Shown here: in pieces, positions 61,412 to 64,000 of the stretch
Numbering within the stretch: the first letter of the stretch is position 1
Layout of the letters: the number at the start of each line of letters is the position of its first letter
Source: Cheilinus undulatus
Taxonomy: Eukaryota; Chordata; Actinopteri; Labriformes; Labridae
Reading direction: 5' to 3'
DNA: 64,000 nt
Assembly (NCBI RefSeq): GCF_018320785.1
Contig: NC_054867.1
Location: 26,105,855-26,169,854 of the forward strand
The notes under the pieces: model-generated
What the model saw: the letters and a program-made list of their open reading frames with translations, nothing else
Told to the model about the DNA's origin: nothing
Databases searched by the model: none
Translations under genes and position numbers: made by a program

Positions 61412-64000
61412 TTATTTGAGGTGAAAAAAGCCAGACGGCTTCGCTGGTGCAGCCATCAGCATGTTTGCCTGGTTCTTGTGAGTTATGTGGATCTATGAGT
61501 TTTTTAAAAAAATGAGAGAAATAGACATTATTTTATGTTTTTCATTGAAGTTAACCTCTATCTATCAGTGTCATTTACAAAATACCCCAAAAGCATTATT
61601 AGAGTGGACAAAGATTAAGCTTACATTTAACCACTTTATTGGTTGGTAAATACACAACTGATCATAAAATATTTAGTCAAACCGAAATCTGTCTTTGTCC
61701 CCATAAGCAGGGCATTACATCTCAAAACTAAAAAAAGAATTTGTGTACAAAATATTTTCCACTTTGGGTAAATCAGGCTGCTAAAACAACATAATACAAT
61801 CTTGTAATCCACAAACCCAAATTCCAAGGAAGTTAGCATGTTTGGTTAAATGTAAATTTAAAATAAAACAGAATACGGTCATTTGCAAGTCCTTTTAAAC
61901 TTATGTGAATGAATACAGCACAAAGACAAGATATTCAACGTTCAAACTGATTAACTTAAAAAAAAAATACACATTATGAATTTCAAACATTCAACACATC
62001 CCAAAAAAATTGGTACAAGGGCAGGTTTACTACTGTTACATTAACTTTCATCTAACAACACTGAAAACACTCATGGTTGAAGAACTACCCCTGTCCCATA
62101 TTTTCTGGAAAACGCTGCAGGCTTGAAATTCAGAATGTGTGAAGTTTTCCAAAACAACAATAGTTTATTAGTTTGATTATTAAAATTACTTCTGCCGTGT
62201 TCGATTAAACATTTGTTAAAATGGATTTGCAAACCACTGTATTCTGTCTTTATTGACATTTTACATAATGTTCCAACTTTTTTGGAAATTAGGTTGTAAT
62301 ATACAGTCATGTGCATACGTTTTGGGCATGAAGGGTGCTTAGGAGTCATTATGGGGCCTGATGTGTGCCACAACGCAGGGCTGGAGAGGTGGGGGGGGGT
62401 CAGAATCATGCATGACACATGTCGACACACACGGGTGTCACTTGGCAGCTAAAGTCAAGCTCAACAGCGTCTCTTTTTTTCCCAGGCCTTTTACTCCCTG
62501 CTAATACGCCCAAAGATCACGGCAACAGTTTACATCCCTTGGGGCATCCATAGCACACCCCGGGGCTGCTGGAAACCCTAGTACCTGTCTGGATGGCACC
62601 ATAGGCCATCACATCCCCCCCTTTCTCCACTCTTAAGGTGTGGACTTTGTTATGTTTTTAACAGATTATTTTCCCATGCCCCTGGTAATACACCAGGACA
62701 TCCAGAGCACGGTTGTGGGTTGTGTCAATCCTCCCTCCCACTGATGGTGCTTTCAGGCAGCTTACTCACCACTTCCACGCCTTTATTCAGCCTCAATTTG
62801 TGGCCCAAACATGCCTTAAAGTTCTGCACAGGACTGTATCAGATCATGGTTATTCTACTTACAGTACACGGAGGCTGCATCCAAGGTTCCCCATCAATTT
62901 GCATGGGCAGAGCTTTGATTGTCCTGCAGACAGGGAGGATAGAAAGAGATTTAGAAGTAGTTCATATGTACTTTTTATACTGCAGGTCTATCATATACAG
63001 TACTGTATTTGTTTGAACTCCACAGCACATAAAGGGATAAAATAGAAAAGGGTTATGTTACAATAGGATGCAATGCAAAACAAAAGACACGTTAATTGAA
63101 CTTCTTTAGTTAACTTAGGCAGCCTACTTTAATTTTGTTGTTTTCGAGCTTTTACTATGTTGTGTTGTTGTTACATAAAACTAACTTATATTATAATTTG
63201 TTATTTTTTCATCCAACTGCAGATTAAAGTATAAACCTTATGGTAATTTGTGAAGTCTGTGCCAGTCTGTGTCCTGCGCTCTTCAGGCCAGTGTAGATCT
63301 GTCCCATCTCGATGACTCCCTCCAGCCCCACCACCTCCAAACGCTTATCACTCATGTCTGTAGAGTGACAGATCAGGTTTAAAGACTTTTTTAAATGAAG
63401 AACAATGCACAAATAGGTTGATTGCAGACAAACTGACAAAATATTTGGAAACTAAATAAAGTGATGTAAACATGCAAACTGAAAAATAAGGGGAGTGTTA
63501 CCTTGTGGGATGGTTTTAAGAATCTCCTGGTCAGTGATCACATCACCACGCTCTACCTCTGTCACTCCCTCAGGCTTTTTGCATTCACCCCACAGGTTAG
63601 AGCCACCGTGCATGCTGGGTATGTTGAGGACAGCTATCCCCTCCAGAGATTGGTTACTCAGGTCCAAAGTTCTCCCACAGCACTGGTGTAAGAAAAAACA
63701 AGTCACATAAAAAGACACAGCAGAGATATAAAATATGATTAGTTTTGATAGGAGAGACACTAGACTCTGTGGAAATGCTTACATCAATTGTGAGGCAATC
63801 CTTTAGCCTCTTGCAGGAGGAAGAGAGGGTCTCAGAAGTGGCAAACTCAAAATACCAAAGTTTGTTCTTCATTCTTAAAAATATCCAAGTACAAAAACAT
63901 TATTAATTAAATATGTGCTTCATTTATTCACTTTTCACTGATAGAGCATGTGTGGTTCCTTACCTGCTATTGAACCTCTGAGGGTGTTTCTCTCTCATGG
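61412..64000 (-). CDS. dgka: Diacylglycerol kinase, type I (probably alpha), C-terminal exons
   Basis: Converts diacylglycerol to phosphatidic acid. The last seven exons are on minus: 64000-63964 (continues off the edge), 63873-63783, 63682-63502, 63357-63237, 62923-62863 and 61492-61412 (TAA), plus upstream exons outside the window. Junctions are GT-AG and phases agree. The visible part belongs to the DAGK accessory domain. [64 protein letters not shown] and [13 protein letters not shown] are family hallmarks. The end [14 protein letters not shown] then GFFHLK is short. The catalytic ATP-binding part lies beyond the window. Paralogues alpha, beta and gamma are similar here; alpha is preferred because human DGKA lies near DNAJC14. 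Six exons are listed because the seventh is only implied by phase. Confidence 0.88.
61810..62298. mobile_element. Short MITE in the last dgka intron
   Basis: The ends CAAACCCAAATTCCAAGGAA and, reversed, CAACCTAATTTCCAAAAAAG are imperfect inverted repeats of the same CCCCAATTCC type as the element at 28778. No coding potential. About 490 bp. Confidence 0.7.
62299..62862. other. dgka intron, nothing recognised
   Basis: Intronic DNA between the MITE and the exon at 62863, with a G run at 62391-62399. Open frames on the plus strand overlap the minus exon and are shadows. Confidence 0.45.

Overview
The window reads as nuclear DNA of a ray-finned (teleost, probably percomorph) fish. Genes are split by GT-AG introns, intergenic DNA is AT-rich, and there are many decayed Tc1/mariner elements, hAT-like and foldback MITEs, tRNA-derived SINEs and a LINE remnant of types common in fish. 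No prokaryotic operon, plasmid, phage or CRISPR structure is visible. The host genes belong to the vertebrate block represented by human 12q13: dnajc14 (minus), nab2 (plus), a TANK-like gene (minus), nr4a1 (minus) and the 3' part of a type-I diacylglycerol kinase, probably dgka (minus, running off the right edge).

Layout. 1-1.7 kb: broken endogenous fragment of a negative-strand RNA virus L (polymerase) gene. 2.3-8.6 kb: dnajc14, six coding exons, with a dead Tc1-like element in its last intron. 8.8-9.8 kb: AT-rich minisatellite with a 20-bp unit ordered into a 60-bp period. 10.3-11.7 kb: Tc1-like element. 12.2-20.5 kb: nab2 with TATA box, two untranslated 5' exons, six coding exons and a 3.3-kb last intron holding a GC-rich cluster of EGR-like sites and a CRE. 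20.5-27.8 kb: SINEs and nested DNA-transposon remnants. 27.85-28.7 kb: a short TANK homologue with a TRAF-binding-like motif and the TANK-type terminal zinc finger. 28.8-30.2 kb: Tc1-type element. 30.6-33.2 kb: two exons of an unrecognised one-pass membrane protein. 35.8-37.1 kb: a TIR-bounded repeat carrying a nested 186-bp palindrome flanked by 15-bp direct repeats. 38-47 kb: repeats, a possible orphan promoter at 41.5 kb and a LINE fragment. 47.6 kb: a 313-bp MITE. 49.1-53.5 kb: nr4a1, six coding exons, with a TATA/MEF2-like site. 54.4-60.1 kb: Tc1-like elements, one apparently nested. 61.4-64.0 kb: the last seven exons of the diacylglycerol kinase.

How the genes relate. NR4A1, NAB2 (EGR co-repressor), DGK-alpha and TANK are known in mammals as parts of inducible signalling in activated cells; DNAJC14 is an ER co-chaperone. 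Human TANK lies near NR4A2 on 2q24, so a TANK relative beside nr4a1 and nab2 fits a whole-genome-duplication copy kept in fish and lost from mammals. All exon coordinates come from reading splice sites, checking phase across each junction and comparing with recalled protein families; no alignment or expression data were available.
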